From a virus: a stretch of DNA of 28,951 nt. Within the stretch, counting starts at the first letter, position 1. Every line of letters begins with the position of its first letter. The stretch is from positions 1 to 28,951 of the IMG/VR virus record IMGVR_UViG_3300024518_000258; one strand, given 5' to 3'. Position numbers and translations under genes: made by a program. The notes under the pieces are model-generated. The model did no database searches, was not told the DNA's origin, and saw only the letters and a program-made list of their open reading frames with translations. Of this stretch, positions 8,692 to 15,400 are shown one piece after another.

Positions 8692-10263
8692 ATGTGTACA
8701 GGTGGACAGGATATTCCAGTAACCTTACGAGTAGCTGGAGGTGTAGAGGGTGGTAAGTGGAAGAGTAGTGAAGATGTACGTGCTACGCCATCTCCTGAAG
8801 AAGAGGTACAGACTACAGAGACAACTGAAACAACTGAAGTTCCAGAACCAGTTGGGCCATCTACTCCTCTATATCAACCTGTAATAGATCGTATCAATAA
8901 GCTATCTGAAAAGTTACCAGATGAAGTAGCTGATGAAACTGTCCAAGAAATGCAGCCGATGATGCATCATGGTTGGGGCATGAATGATAAAAATCATGCT
9001 AATACTATGCAAATGTTAGATCGTATTATGCGTAATACTAGACCTCGTGGACCTAGACCTCCTAGACCAGGTGGACCTGGGAAGTGGGGAGGTGGTGGTG
9101 GTAAGGGAGGGGGTCGTGGTGATCCTAGAAAACTACACGAACTAGTAAACCCAATAAGACCTCAACAAACTTTAGGAACACAACTAGGAGCTACTCAAGG
9201 ATTAGCAGGGTTATTTGGTGGACCTCAAAGAGAACAAGTTATGCCACAACAGGGTGGTGCTGGACCTCAGATGGGAACACTAATGCCAGCTAGAAATCCA
9301 GTTCATCCTTTCACTGGACAATGGAGAGGTTCAATGAGTCAACCAATGCAACCAGCAGTAATGGAAGAACAACAGATGGAAATATTAGGACAACCGAAAC
9401 AGTTTTCTAGTGGGGGTATTGTTAATGCTCTCATGGCTACACCTATAGGACAGTCTGCCATACGAGAGTATGCAGAGGGTGGGGATATTAAGTTTGGTGA
9501 CTATACCTTTGACTTAGGTCTTACTGGTGATGATCCTCTAGATATCTTACGTGGGAAAAAATATGATGATGGTAGGTTGGCAAGATGGTATGCATCTAAA
9601 AAACATATGGAAGATCCTTCTCAACCTGTAGTTGATTGGGGGAGAAAAGAAGAAGAAGTAGAAGAAAGTCCAACATTAAAAAGTGTTAGAAGAATTTTAA
9701 AACCTCCGAAAGAAGAACATCAGGATAGTGAAGGAGGTAGTCCTCCTGATCCTAATAGAGGGTTTGTAGGTACTGGGCCAGGTTCAGCTAATGATATTAG
9801 TAGAGGAGCAGCAACCGCAGTAGATACATTTAGTGGGATACGTGGTGATCCCCTAGGTCTTGCTAGTCTTCTCAGTGGTGCTATGAGCCAGCCAGGGAGA
9901 ACAATTGGTAATTTTGTAACAGGCTTTACACCTCTTGGTATTCCTAATCTTCTTAGTAATATCTTTGGTGGTCCTACTATTGGTGATTTATTTACATCAA
10001 AGAGTGACCTTGATAAGGTATTAGGGGAAGTAGCTAAAGCTGAACTAGGAACGGAAACTGCCCACGATTTATATGGTGGAAACTATGATGCTGCGGAGTC
10101 AATGGGATTAGATTATAGTGGAACAGATCAACCAAGTGTTGATGTTCAAAGTCAAGTAGATACCTTTAGTGATATAAACGATCAAAGCATGGATTCAGGA
10201 GATGATGATACAGGTGGTACAGGAGATTCTGATGATCCAGGAGGAGCACATGGAGGAGATTAA
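8692..10263 (+). CDS. Gly/Pro-rich virion-associated protein, 523 aa
   Basis: Its MCTGGQDIP start resembles the MCFGGG start of the 604-residue protein. It continues with a Thr/Glu-rich stretch (about 30-55), a His/Met-rich segment (MQPMMHHGWGMNDKNH near 85-100) and a Pro/Gly/Arg-rich tract (about 115-145). The middle part carries two small hydrophobic GG motifs (SSGGIVNALMATPIGQSA, REYAEGGDI, about 240-270). Next come an acidic/basic linker, a hydrophobic region near residues 380-440 (PLGLASLLSGAMS, LGIPNLLSNIFGGPTIGDL) and a very acidic Asp/Gly tail. AGGAG lies six bases before the ATG. It has no enzyme signature and is probably a virion protein that contacts membranes or DNA. The family is not recognised. 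Confidence 0.6.
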   Translation: MCTGGQDIPVTLRVAGGVEGGKWKSSEDVRATPSPEEEVQTTETTETTEVPEPVGPSTPLYQPVIDRINKLSEKLPDEVADETVQEMQPMMHHGWGMNDKNHANTMQMLDRIMRNTRPRGPRPPRPGGPGKWGGGGGKGGGRGDPRKLHELVNPIRPQQTLGTQLGATQGLAGLFGGPQREQVMPQQGGAGPQMGTLMPARNPVHPFTGQWRGSMSQPMQPAVMEEQQMEILGQPKQFSSGGIVNALMATPIGQSAIREYAEGGDIKFGDYTFDLGLTGDDPLDILRGKKYDDGRLARWYASKKHMEDPSQPVVDWGRKEEEVEESPTLKSVRRILKPPKEEHQDSEGGSPPDPNRGFVGTGPGSANDISRGAATAVDTFSGIRGDPLGLASLLSGAMSQPGRTIGNFVTGFTPLGIPNLLSNIFGGPTIGDLFTSKSDLDKVLGEVAKAELGTETAHDLYGGNYDAAESMGLDYSGTDQPSVDVQSQVDTFSDINDQSMDSGDDDTGGTGDSDDPGGAHGGD

Positions 10264-10267
10264 ATAA

Positions 10268-10648
10268 ATGGATTGGGTTTACTTCACAGAACAAGAACTA
10301 GCCTGTAAAGGTACAGATGAATGTGATATGCATTCAGAATTTATGGAGAAACTAATAGCAGTAAGAGAAGACTACAATGAGCCTATGATTATAACCTCTG
10401 GCTATAGGCATCTAGCTTATAATGATACCATAGGAGGGGCTAAGAACTCCCCTCATTTATATGGCAGGGCTGTAGATGTCAAGGTAGTAGGAGGAGACGC
10501 CTTAGAACTCATTGGAGCGGCTCTCAGGCATGGTATGACAGGCATAGGAGTGAAACAACGTGGTGATCATGATCGTAGGTTTATACATATAGATGATATG
10601 CCACAGTCAGATACCCATCCTAGACCTTGGATATGGAGTTATAAATAA
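10268..10648 (+). CDS. Peptidase M15-type endolysin (D-Ala-type carboxypeptidase fold)
   Basis: At 126 residues this is a single M15 (Peptidase_M15_3 type) domain, a zinc peptidase that cuts peptide bonds in peptidoglycan. The zinc-binding pattern is clear: SGYRHLAYN at about 44-52, SPHLYGRAVDV with His63 and Asp70 (SxHxxGxAxD), and RFIHID with His107. There is no signal peptide, so release to the periplasm would need a holin, and one lies at 11648-12058 on the other strand. A GGAG lies about nine bases before the ATG. It is the last gene of the plus-strand operon and its stop codon abuts the stop of the convergent gene. A second wall hydrolase (SleB type) lies at 25866-26384. Confidence 0.88.
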   Translation: MDWVYFTEQELACKGTDECDMHSEFMEKLIAVREDYNEPMIITSGYRHLAYNDTIGGAKNSPHLYGRAVDVKVVGGDALELIGAALRHGMTGIGVKQRGDHDRRFIHIDDMPQSDTHPRPWIWSYK

Positions 10649-10921
10649 TTACTTCAGTAAGTAAGATACCACTCCATTTAGATAGATGGATAACCCAACT
10701 GTATTTATTATTATTAAGGCTCTGTCATTCCATATTACGGAGACAATAATCCACCCTGTAAGACCAGCTATATTTACAAATAAATTAAAAGGGTAAATAT
10801 TATTTGATGTTAATATCATCCCTGCTAGTAGGATTATGGTTGCTATCCATTTTACATACCAATCCTTAGTGTGTAGTGGAGTATGTTTAGTTACTGTTTG
10901 TTTGTCTTCCACTAATCCCAC
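10649..10921 (-). CDS. Small integral membrane protein, 90 aa
   Basis: Three hydrophobic segments follow a polar N-terminus of about 20 residues. They lie at about 24-40 (WIATIILLAGMILTS), 45-65 (FNLFVNIAGLTGWIIVSVIW) and 68-87 (ALIIINTVGLSIYLNGVVSYL). The WNDRALIIINTVG pattern resembles small proteins in marine phages sometimes labelled DUF6552, but I cannot confirm this. It is the last gene of the leftmost minus-strand operon and starts ten bases inside the terminase small subunit gene. Three membrane helices next to a holin and an endolysin would fit an auxiliary holin or antiholin role, but this is inference. Its stop directly abuts the endolysin stop. Confidence 0.66.
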   Translation of the reverse strand: MGLVEDKQTVTKHTPLHTKDWYVKWIATIILLAGMILTSNNIYPFNLFVNIAGLTGWIIVSVIWNDRALIIINTVGLSIYLNGVVSYLLK

Positions 10922-11319
10922 TCACAAGTCTTCATTAATTTCTGCATCTCAATCTTACCTATGATCTTCATTGATGATTGAATATCAGTAACGATCTTTT
11001 CTACATTAAGAATATCTTCATCATTAGTTTTATTACCACGTACTCTAGATAAAATCTCTAAGGCTTTGATAGCACTGTTGGTGTGTCCATGTCCCTTGGC
11101 ATAGCCATATTGATTTTCTAATTCAGAGATAACATCTACATCTGTGGTCATCTCCTGTTCAGCATCATATATGCGTTGCTGTATAGCTTCCTCTTGAAGT
11201 AACCTACTTCCCTGGTTACGTGCAGATCGTTCACTATAGCCAGCTAGTCTAGCAGCCTCAGAAGCGTTACGAGTTAAGATATAATGTTGAACAAATAGTT
11301 CCTGCTTTTCATTAAGCAC
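10912..11319 (-). CDS. terS: Terminase small subunit
   Basis: The N-terminus LNEKQELFVQHYILTRNASEAARLAGYS..SARNQGSRLLQ (residues 2-42) is the typical Terminase_2-type start. It includes a helix-turn-helix at about 18-42 that binds the packaging site of the phage DNA. The rest (about 45-135) is helical and includes the oligomerisation region and a polar C-terminus. The length of 135 residues is normal for the family. No large subunit lies beside it: the neighbours are the membrane protein and the iron-sulfur carrier, so the motor ATPase gene must be outside the window. The start overlaps the upstream stop by one base. The product recognises phage DNA and recruits the large subunit to the portal. 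Confidence 0.85.
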   Translation of the reverse strand: MLNEKQELFVQHYILTRNASEAARLAGYSERSARNQGSRLLQEEAIQQRIYDAEQEMTTDVDVISELENQYGYAKGHGHTNSAIKALEILSRVRGNKTNDEDILNVEKIVTDIQSSMKIIGKIEMQKLMKTCEWD

Positions 11320-11651
11320 TAGTGTAGCTCCACATTAAAACTTTCACCACAACCACACATAGACTTAACATTAGGATTCTCAACCATTAATCTATGACCA
11401 AATAAATCTTTCTTGTAGTCTACTTGCATACCAGCTAGGTATAGTACAGACATACCGTCTAAGATTAACTGTCCATTATCTAAGTCTAACATAATATCAC
11501 CCTTCTCTATCTCTAGTTTTTCCATAGGTTGCCAATCATATGTAAAACCAGAACATCCTCCACCCTTTACTGCCAATCTAATAGCAGCAAAGTTATTCTC
11601 TGCGATGATAGAGGATAGGTGTATGTCTGCTTCTTCTGTGAGAGTTATCAT
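11319..11651 (-). CDS. A-type iron-sulfur cluster carrier, HesB/IscA family
   Basis: The 110-residue length matches the family, which receives and hands on Fe-S clusters during maturation of host or phage Fe-S proteins. The diagnostic cysteines are all present: Cys33 in GGGCSGFTYDW, and Cys99 and Cys101 in SMCGCGESF. The ITLTEEADIHL start and the DGMSVLYLAGMQVDY segment also fit the fold. It is an auxiliary metabolic gene of phage, placed between holin and terminase and overlapping both neighbours by one to four bases. It could support Fe-S enzymes during infection. The Cas4-like nuclease at 18017-18874 carries a Cys cluster and is a possible phage client, although this is inference. Confidence 0.9.
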   Translation of the reverse strand: MITLTEEADIHLSSIIAENNFAAIRLAVKGGGCSGFTYDWQPMEKLEIEKGDIMLDLDNGQLILDGMSVLYLAGMQVDYKKDLFGHRLMVENPNVKSMCGCGESFNVELH

Positions 11652-12058
11652 AGACTTCGTTTCATATTCTCTCTAGCTTTACCCTTAAACTTCTCCGCTG
11701 ATCTCATTGCACCAAGACCAAGAAGGCTAAGTGTTAAGCTCATTAGTCCTTCAGTAGGGATCATAGGGATAGCTAGATCAACCCCACTTACTGCTAATCC
11801 CCATATAAATACAGGCTGAAATACAAACTGCCAACCTAAACCAAAGGCACAGATCCATAGTATAGCTGGCCTTGCTCCGCTTACAAATAAGCTAGGATGT
11901 TTTGCAGCTTCTATATTAGCTTGTGCCTGTGCCAAGTCTAAGCTAACTACCTGTTGTTTTAGTTCAGCATTAAGCTTAGTCTTTAAGTCTTTGTCTTCTA
12001 TAAACTTATCTAATACCTTACCTGCTACACCAATTACTGACTCTGCTATTCCAAACAT
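11648..12058 (-). CDS. Holin, GTA_holin_3TM-like
   Basis: The 136-residue protein has an amphipathic N-terminus (MFGIAESVIGVAGKVLDKFIED), a helical charged region, then KHPSLFVSGARPAILWICAFGLGWQFVFQPVFIWGL (about 54-88). The ARP-x3-W motif and the two or three hydrophobic segments are typical of holins of the GTA_holin_3TM family. A third hydrophobic stretch (about 104-118) and a basic C-terminus follow. The product would form holes in the inner membrane that release the M15 endolysin. The gene overlaps the downstream carrier by four bases (ATGA) and the upstream fusion gene by 13. The holin call rests on family pattern and lysis context. Confidence 0.8.
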   Translation of the reverse strand: MFGIAESVIGVAGKVLDKFIEDKDLKTKLNAELKQQVVSLDLAQAQANIEAAKHPSLFVSGARPAILWICAFGLGWQFVFQPVFIWGLAVSGVDLAIPMIPTEGLMSLTLSLLGLGAMRSAEKFKGKARENMKRSL

Positions 12059-14334
12059 GGTAAGAACTCCTTGTAATGTTTAATCTTACTTATCCTAGAA
12101 TTATCCCATAGTTTTTTAACTAATGTATTTTCTCCATGCACCGTGATATCCATATCAACATCGTCCCTCTCAAATAGTTTCTCACAATCCTGTGCCATTG
12201 CAAGTAACTCACCTGTAGTCCAGAACTTATTATCATCTACAGTAACATTCATAAACTTAGGTCTTCCATCCTTCTCTTTCTTTTTCTTATCTTTTTCTGA
12301 TGGCTCTGGTATAACACAATCATAACCAAAGAGATCAAAGGTACGAAACCCTAAGACATGCATCATACCAATAGCTCTCATAGCTGCACAAGTTCCACCC
12401 GTGATAAATGTAGTGTCTGAGGGGATATCAAATTTCTCTGCAACGTGTATAGTGTTATCTAATACAGGCTTCTTCTTATCCTTTTCTGACCGTAGTGTTT
12501 CTGAAAAGGCATGCCATCCCCATACTGTAGCTCCCTTCTTCTTTAACAACCTAGTTACTGAAGGATTAGTCATAGAGGCTAAGAAGAATATAGTATCAGA
12601 ATCAACTTTTTTAAATAAGGTTTTACGTATAAGACCATGAGTAGACTTACCACTTAGTGGCCTTGGGTCTAGTATAACACATGCCCACGGTTGTATGCCA
12701 TTAGCTAGTAAGGTTGGGTAGGAATGTTTAACACATATAATACGAGTATCTTTCTTTCTACTCAATCGTTTAACGTGTTCCCAATCTGTACTCGCTCCAC
12801 CTGAAACAATTACAACCTTATCAGAATGTGCTCTTCCTTTCTCTAACCAATTGTCCATTAAATTAAGGTTCTTTGTAATGTTACCGACTAGGTTCTCATC
12901 AGGTACACAGTCTTTAGGTGTTACATGAATAGGAACTTGCATAACTTTTGTAGTAAGATCCTCAATACTATCATTGGTAAGCATCACAGCTAGGTGAGTA
13001 TGTCCTCCTTCACGTACTCCATCACTAGATGGTAAGACATACTTACGGTTATCAGTATTATCTATAATACGATTAACCTCTAGAAACTTTTCTTCTACAC
13101 AATTACCATCTTTATCTGCTGTAAAGAAGTCATCAAAGATTAAGACAGGGATATGTTTTAATTTATCATAATCATTCTGTACTGTTTCTGTACTATGACC
13201 ACCATCGATATATGCTAGGTCAGCCTCAACTCCTTCTTTCAAAGTTTCGTTAGTATCTCCTTTAATAAGTTCAAAGGTAAATGTTTTATTTTTTTCCTTC
13301 TTCATCTTATCTTTAAATGTTGTAAGATGCTTCTTTATATCTTTAAAGGTTACAGTTTTTTTAGCATTTAATTCTTTAATATTTAATTCTTCATTCCCAT
13401 CCTCAAATAAATCATAACCTATATAGTGAAAGTCATCTCTATTTTCAAAGGATGCAAGGGCCATCTCAATAGCACGTTGGCCTATCCATGTACCTGTTTC
13501 TATAACTCTTGCTGGCTTGTACTGTCGTATAACATGAGCTATCTGTCCATACCTCTGGGCTGGGGGGATTTGTTTAACTTCCTTACCTTTTCTAGTACCC
13601 TTCAGATGTTCCATAAACTCACTCAGTGGAAAGGATTCAAATGCTTGTTTACCTTTAACCATATCTTTAATATCTAAGTGACCAGTAAAGTCTTGAACTC
13701 TCATACCATGAGCACGATAGATAGTTAGTAAGCGTTCAAAAATAAAACCATCATGCCACTCACGATAGTTTAAAACCTCACCTGAATTATATGCACCACG
13801 TAGATCACCAAGTAAATCTAAGGGACTACGATACTTTAAATTAAAAGCAAGGAAGGATGTTTCACTGTAGTCAAAGTGTTTCCTTCCAAGAAAAGATAAC
13901 TCTGACTTAGGATTAAGAAACTTATCTAAGTCCTTGGAAGTAAACTCTTTCTTGGTAAAGGTATCAGCATCTAACCAGATACACCAGCCAGGATCACGGC
14001 TCTCATCTGCTAATTCAAATGCTAATTCTGTTAGAGCAAAAACTTTATGACAGAATTTAATTGCATCTAGTCGAAAGTTATATGCTATCTGTCCCTTCTC
14101 TGTACCGTCATGCTCTGCAAAGGTTTCTCTAAATGCAATCATCTCAGTAATAAGATTAAGATTACGATACTCAATATGTTCGCACCGAGGTACGTCATGC
14201 TTGTCAATATCAAAGTCATGATAGTAAGCAGTAAGTTTTAAAGGAGACTTCCAATTCCTTGCGGCAGTCTCCAACATCTTCATACCATAAACACTTAAAC
14301 CCTCTTCATTAAAAGAGGTAACAAAGTTATACAT
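12046..14334 (-). CDS. Three-domain fusion: glycosyltransferase, SAM methyltransferase, MAF/DUF115-like
   Basis: Three unlike modules can be seen. Residues 1-225 look like a GT-A glycosyltransferase, with the metal and nucleotide-sugar motif IWLDADTF (Asp122-Ala-Asp124) and LNYREWHDGFIFERLL. Residues about 255-450 look like a class I methyltransferase or cephalosporin-hydroxylase-like domain: RVIETGTWIGQRAIEMA (277-291), YIGYDLFED, LAYIDGGHSTETVQNDYD (373-390) and VLIFDDFF (397-404). Residues about 500-762 resemble the MAF flagellin accessory or DUF115 family: VVIVSGGASTDWEHV (507-521), PWACVILDPRP and FITGGTCAAMRAIGMMHVLGF..FDLFGYDC (643-673). It is followed by the holin and preceded by a second glycosyltransferase with an eight-base overlap. 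It may modify surface or virion glycans. The substrate is unknown; domain calls are by motif only. Confidence 0.78.
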   Translation of the reverse strand: MYNFVTSFNEEGLSVYGMKMLETAARNWKSPLKLTAYYHDFDIDKHDVPRCEHIEYRNLNLITEMIAFRETFAEHDGTEKGQIAYNFRLDAIKFCHKVFALTELAFELADESRDPGWCIWLDADTFTKKEFTSKDLDKFLNPKSELSFLGRKHFDYSETSFLAFNLKYRSPLDLLGDLRGAYNSGEVLNYREWHDGFIFERLLTIYRAHGMRVQDFTGHLDIKDMVKGKQAFESFPLSEFMEHLKGTRKGKEVKQIPPAQRYGQIAHVIRQYKPARVIETGTWIGQRAIEMALASFENRDDFHYIGYDLFEDGNEELNIKELNAKKTVTFKDIKKHLTTFKDKMKKEKNKTFTFELIKGDTNETLKEGVEADLAYIDGGHSTETVQNDYDKLKHIPVLIFDDFFTADKDGNCVEEKFLEVNRIIDNTDNRKYVLPSSDGVREGGHTHLAVMLTNDSIEDLTTKVMQVPIHVTPKDCVPDENLVGNITKNLNLMDNWLEKGRAHSDKVVIVSGGASTDWEHVKRLSRKKDTRIICVKHSYPTLLANGIQPWACVILDPRPLSGKSTHGLIRKTLFKKVDSDTIFFLASMTNPSVTRLLKKKGATVWGWHAFSETLRSEKDKKKPVLDNTIHVAEKFDIPSDTTFITGGTCAAMRAIGMMHVLGFRTFDLFGYDCVIPEPSEKDKKKKEKDGRPKFMNVTVDDNKFWTTGELLAMAQDCEKLFERDDVDMDITVHGENTLVKKLWDNSRISKIKHYKEFLPCLE

Positions 14335-15115
14335 CCTTTAGTCCTTCTTCAATTACTATTTTATCTTTTAAGTCTTCCCATTCCTGTGTATAGATTTTAT
14401 CTACATCTCTTGTGGGGTTCCATAATTCAAACCAAGGACCACCTGTTGTAAAGTGTACATTCTTTGGTGTGATGTGGTCAGGTGAATGACCATCTAACCA
14501 GTTCCATTCCTCTGGAATCTGACCTAGTGGAAACTGTGTAGGTCTTCCACGTTCCCAGTTATCCATCCATGCAAAGTTATGTAACCACCAGCCTGACTTC
14601 GTATTAACATCATCAACTGTTAAGTTAGTATGAACATCATGGGAACAATTCCATAACATAAAACTTGACCAGTTCTTTTTAGAGTAAGCCTGTTGTGCTT
14701 GGTTATCCATTTTAATTGTATCTTCAGGATAGTATTGATGCCACACACATGAGAGTCCATGTACAGGATCAGAATACTTATCAAAGACTTCCATGATATC
14801 TGACCGTACTAACATATCACAATCCATAAAGATTGCGTAGCCCTCATATTGATTTAAGTGGGGAATAAGGAACCTAGTAAAACTGAAGTCAGTGGAAAAA
14901 GGTTTGTTATCTACAAGATCAATTCTCTGATGGCTACCTATCTCTTGTTTCCATGACCTACGGTATAGGCCAGCAGAACGTAGTGCCATCTGATCTAGTT
15001 TAATAATATTTAATTCAGCAGAACTAGTATCCTTTAGGGATTGAACTAGTGTTTCAAATGCTAAGTTTTCTTTAGGGTCATACCCAATATAAATTGTTGG
15101 TTTTCTTTTATACAT
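14327..15115 (-). CDS. Glycosyltransferase, GT8-like
   Basis: The 262-residue protein begins TIYIGYDPKENLAFETLVQSL, a Rossmann-type GT-A start. It carries FSFTRFLIPHL near residue 80 and the DxD metal motif in FMDCDMLVRSDI (Asp98, Asp100), as in GT8 and related retaining glycosyltransferases that use a nucleotide sugar. It ends with a Trp-rich segment (WMDNWERG, EEWNWLDGHSPDHI) in the usual acceptor region. It is the first gene after the promoter at 15164-15192 and overlaps the fusion gene downstream, so the two are likely made together and may act on the same acceptor. The target could be host surface, virion or DNA sugars. Cytosolic, with no signal peptide. Confidence 0.78.
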   Translation of the reverse strand: MYKRKPTIYIGYDPKENLAFETLVQSLKDTSSAELNIIKLDQMALRSAGLYRRSWKQEIGSHQRIDLVDNKPFSTDFSFTRFLIPHLNQYEGYAIFMDCDMLVRSDIMEVFDKYSDPVHGLSCVWHQYYPEDTIKMDNQAQQAYSKKNWSSFMLWNCSHDVHTNLTVDDVNTKSGWWLHNFAWMDNWERGRPTQFPLGQIPEEWNWLDGHSPDHITPKNVHFTTGGPWFELWNPTRDVDKIYTQEWEDLKDKIVIEEGLKDV

Positions 15116-15152
15116 CTTCTTTTACCTGCCCTATGATAACAATAACTATCCC

Positions 15153-15165
15153 ATGATACTATCAT
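15153..15165. promoter_or_regulatory. Palindromic operator candidate at the third promoter
   Basis: The 13-base sequence ATGATACTATCAT is a perfect inverted repeat (six-base arms around one base) that overlaps the last two bases of the -10 box and the start region of the promoter. A related half-site (ATGATAAC, 15133-15140) lies downstream. The same 8-mer begins the palindrome at 19439-19451 in the promoter of the ssDNA-binding protein gene. This suggests a site for a shared repressor or activator, though I see no obvious regulator gene in the window. Confidence 0.4.
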
Positions 15166-15192
15166 TATATCAAATGATTCTGGATATGTCAA
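15164..15192 (-). promoter_or_regulatory. Perfect sigma-70 consensus promoter (P3)
   Basis: On the minus strand the -35 box TTGACA (15187-15192) and the -10 box TATAAT (15164-15169) both match consensus exactly and are 17 bases apart. An A-run lies just upstream of the -35. It points toward the glycosyltransferase gene whose start is at 15115, leaving an untranslated leader of about 40 bases. It should drive the operon down to the membrane protein at 10649. Confidence 0.85.
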
Positions 15193-15199
15193 GCTTTTT

Positions 15200-15277
15200 T
15201 TACATAATTTTAATTATATGTATAACCAACATAGCTACATGAACTGATGTGTAAACTATACAAAAAGTTGTAAGCAT
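15200..15277 (-). CDS. Hydrophobic micropeptide, 25 aa
   Basis: A 25-codon frame with an ATG start preceded by a full AGGAGG Shine-Dalgarno (plus strand 15283-15288), five bases from the start. The product is hydrophobic (MLTTFCIVYTSVHVAMLVI..), with about 20 residues that could form one membrane helix, then HIIKIM. It sits between RNR and the P3 promoter and follows a 37-residue ORF, so it would be translated from the RNR transcript. The perfect ribosome-binding site is the main evidence that it is real. Function is unknown; a small membrane regulator or lysis accessory would fit the composition. Confidence 0.42.
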   Translation of the reverse strand: MLTTFCIVYTSVHVAMLVIHIIKIM

Positions 15278-15286
15278 TTAAACCTC

Positions 15287-15400
15287 CTATTTTCTATATC
15301 TATTTACAGATTTATCTGGTATGTATGGTGTGTGTTTTGGTGGAGATATTTTTCTATATCCTTTCAACCAAGCTATTATTTTATAAATAATCTTTGTCAC
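15287..15400 (-). CDS. Basic small ORF downstream of RNR, 37 aa
   Basis: A GTG-started frame overlaps the last base of the RNR stop (TAGTG), a junction type used many times in this genome. The product is basic: V/M-TKIIYKIIAWLKGYRK, then ISPPKHTPYIPDKSVNRYRK. An amphipathic first half is followed by a Pro/Lys tail. Its stop overlaps the Shine-Dalgarno of the next micropeptide (AATAGGAGG), which also suggests coupled translation. It has no recognised family. It could instead be non-coding leader, but the tight junctions at both ends favour translation. Confidence 0.4.
   Translation of the reverse strand: MTKIIYKIIAWLKGYRKISPPKHTPYIPDKSVNRYRK

Noticed and set aside
13426-13677. Plus-strand ORF opposite the fusion gene
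   Set aside because: It is antisense to a well-supported gene and has no supporting motif.
15205-15235. Terminator after the micropeptide
   Set aside because: The inverted repeat is all A/T with a bulge and is followed by A rather than T in the minus-strand transcript.
15116-15399. tRNA gene in the largest gap
   Set aside because: No cloverleaf stems or TTCGA-type T-loop seen; the gap holds micro-ORFs and a promoter.
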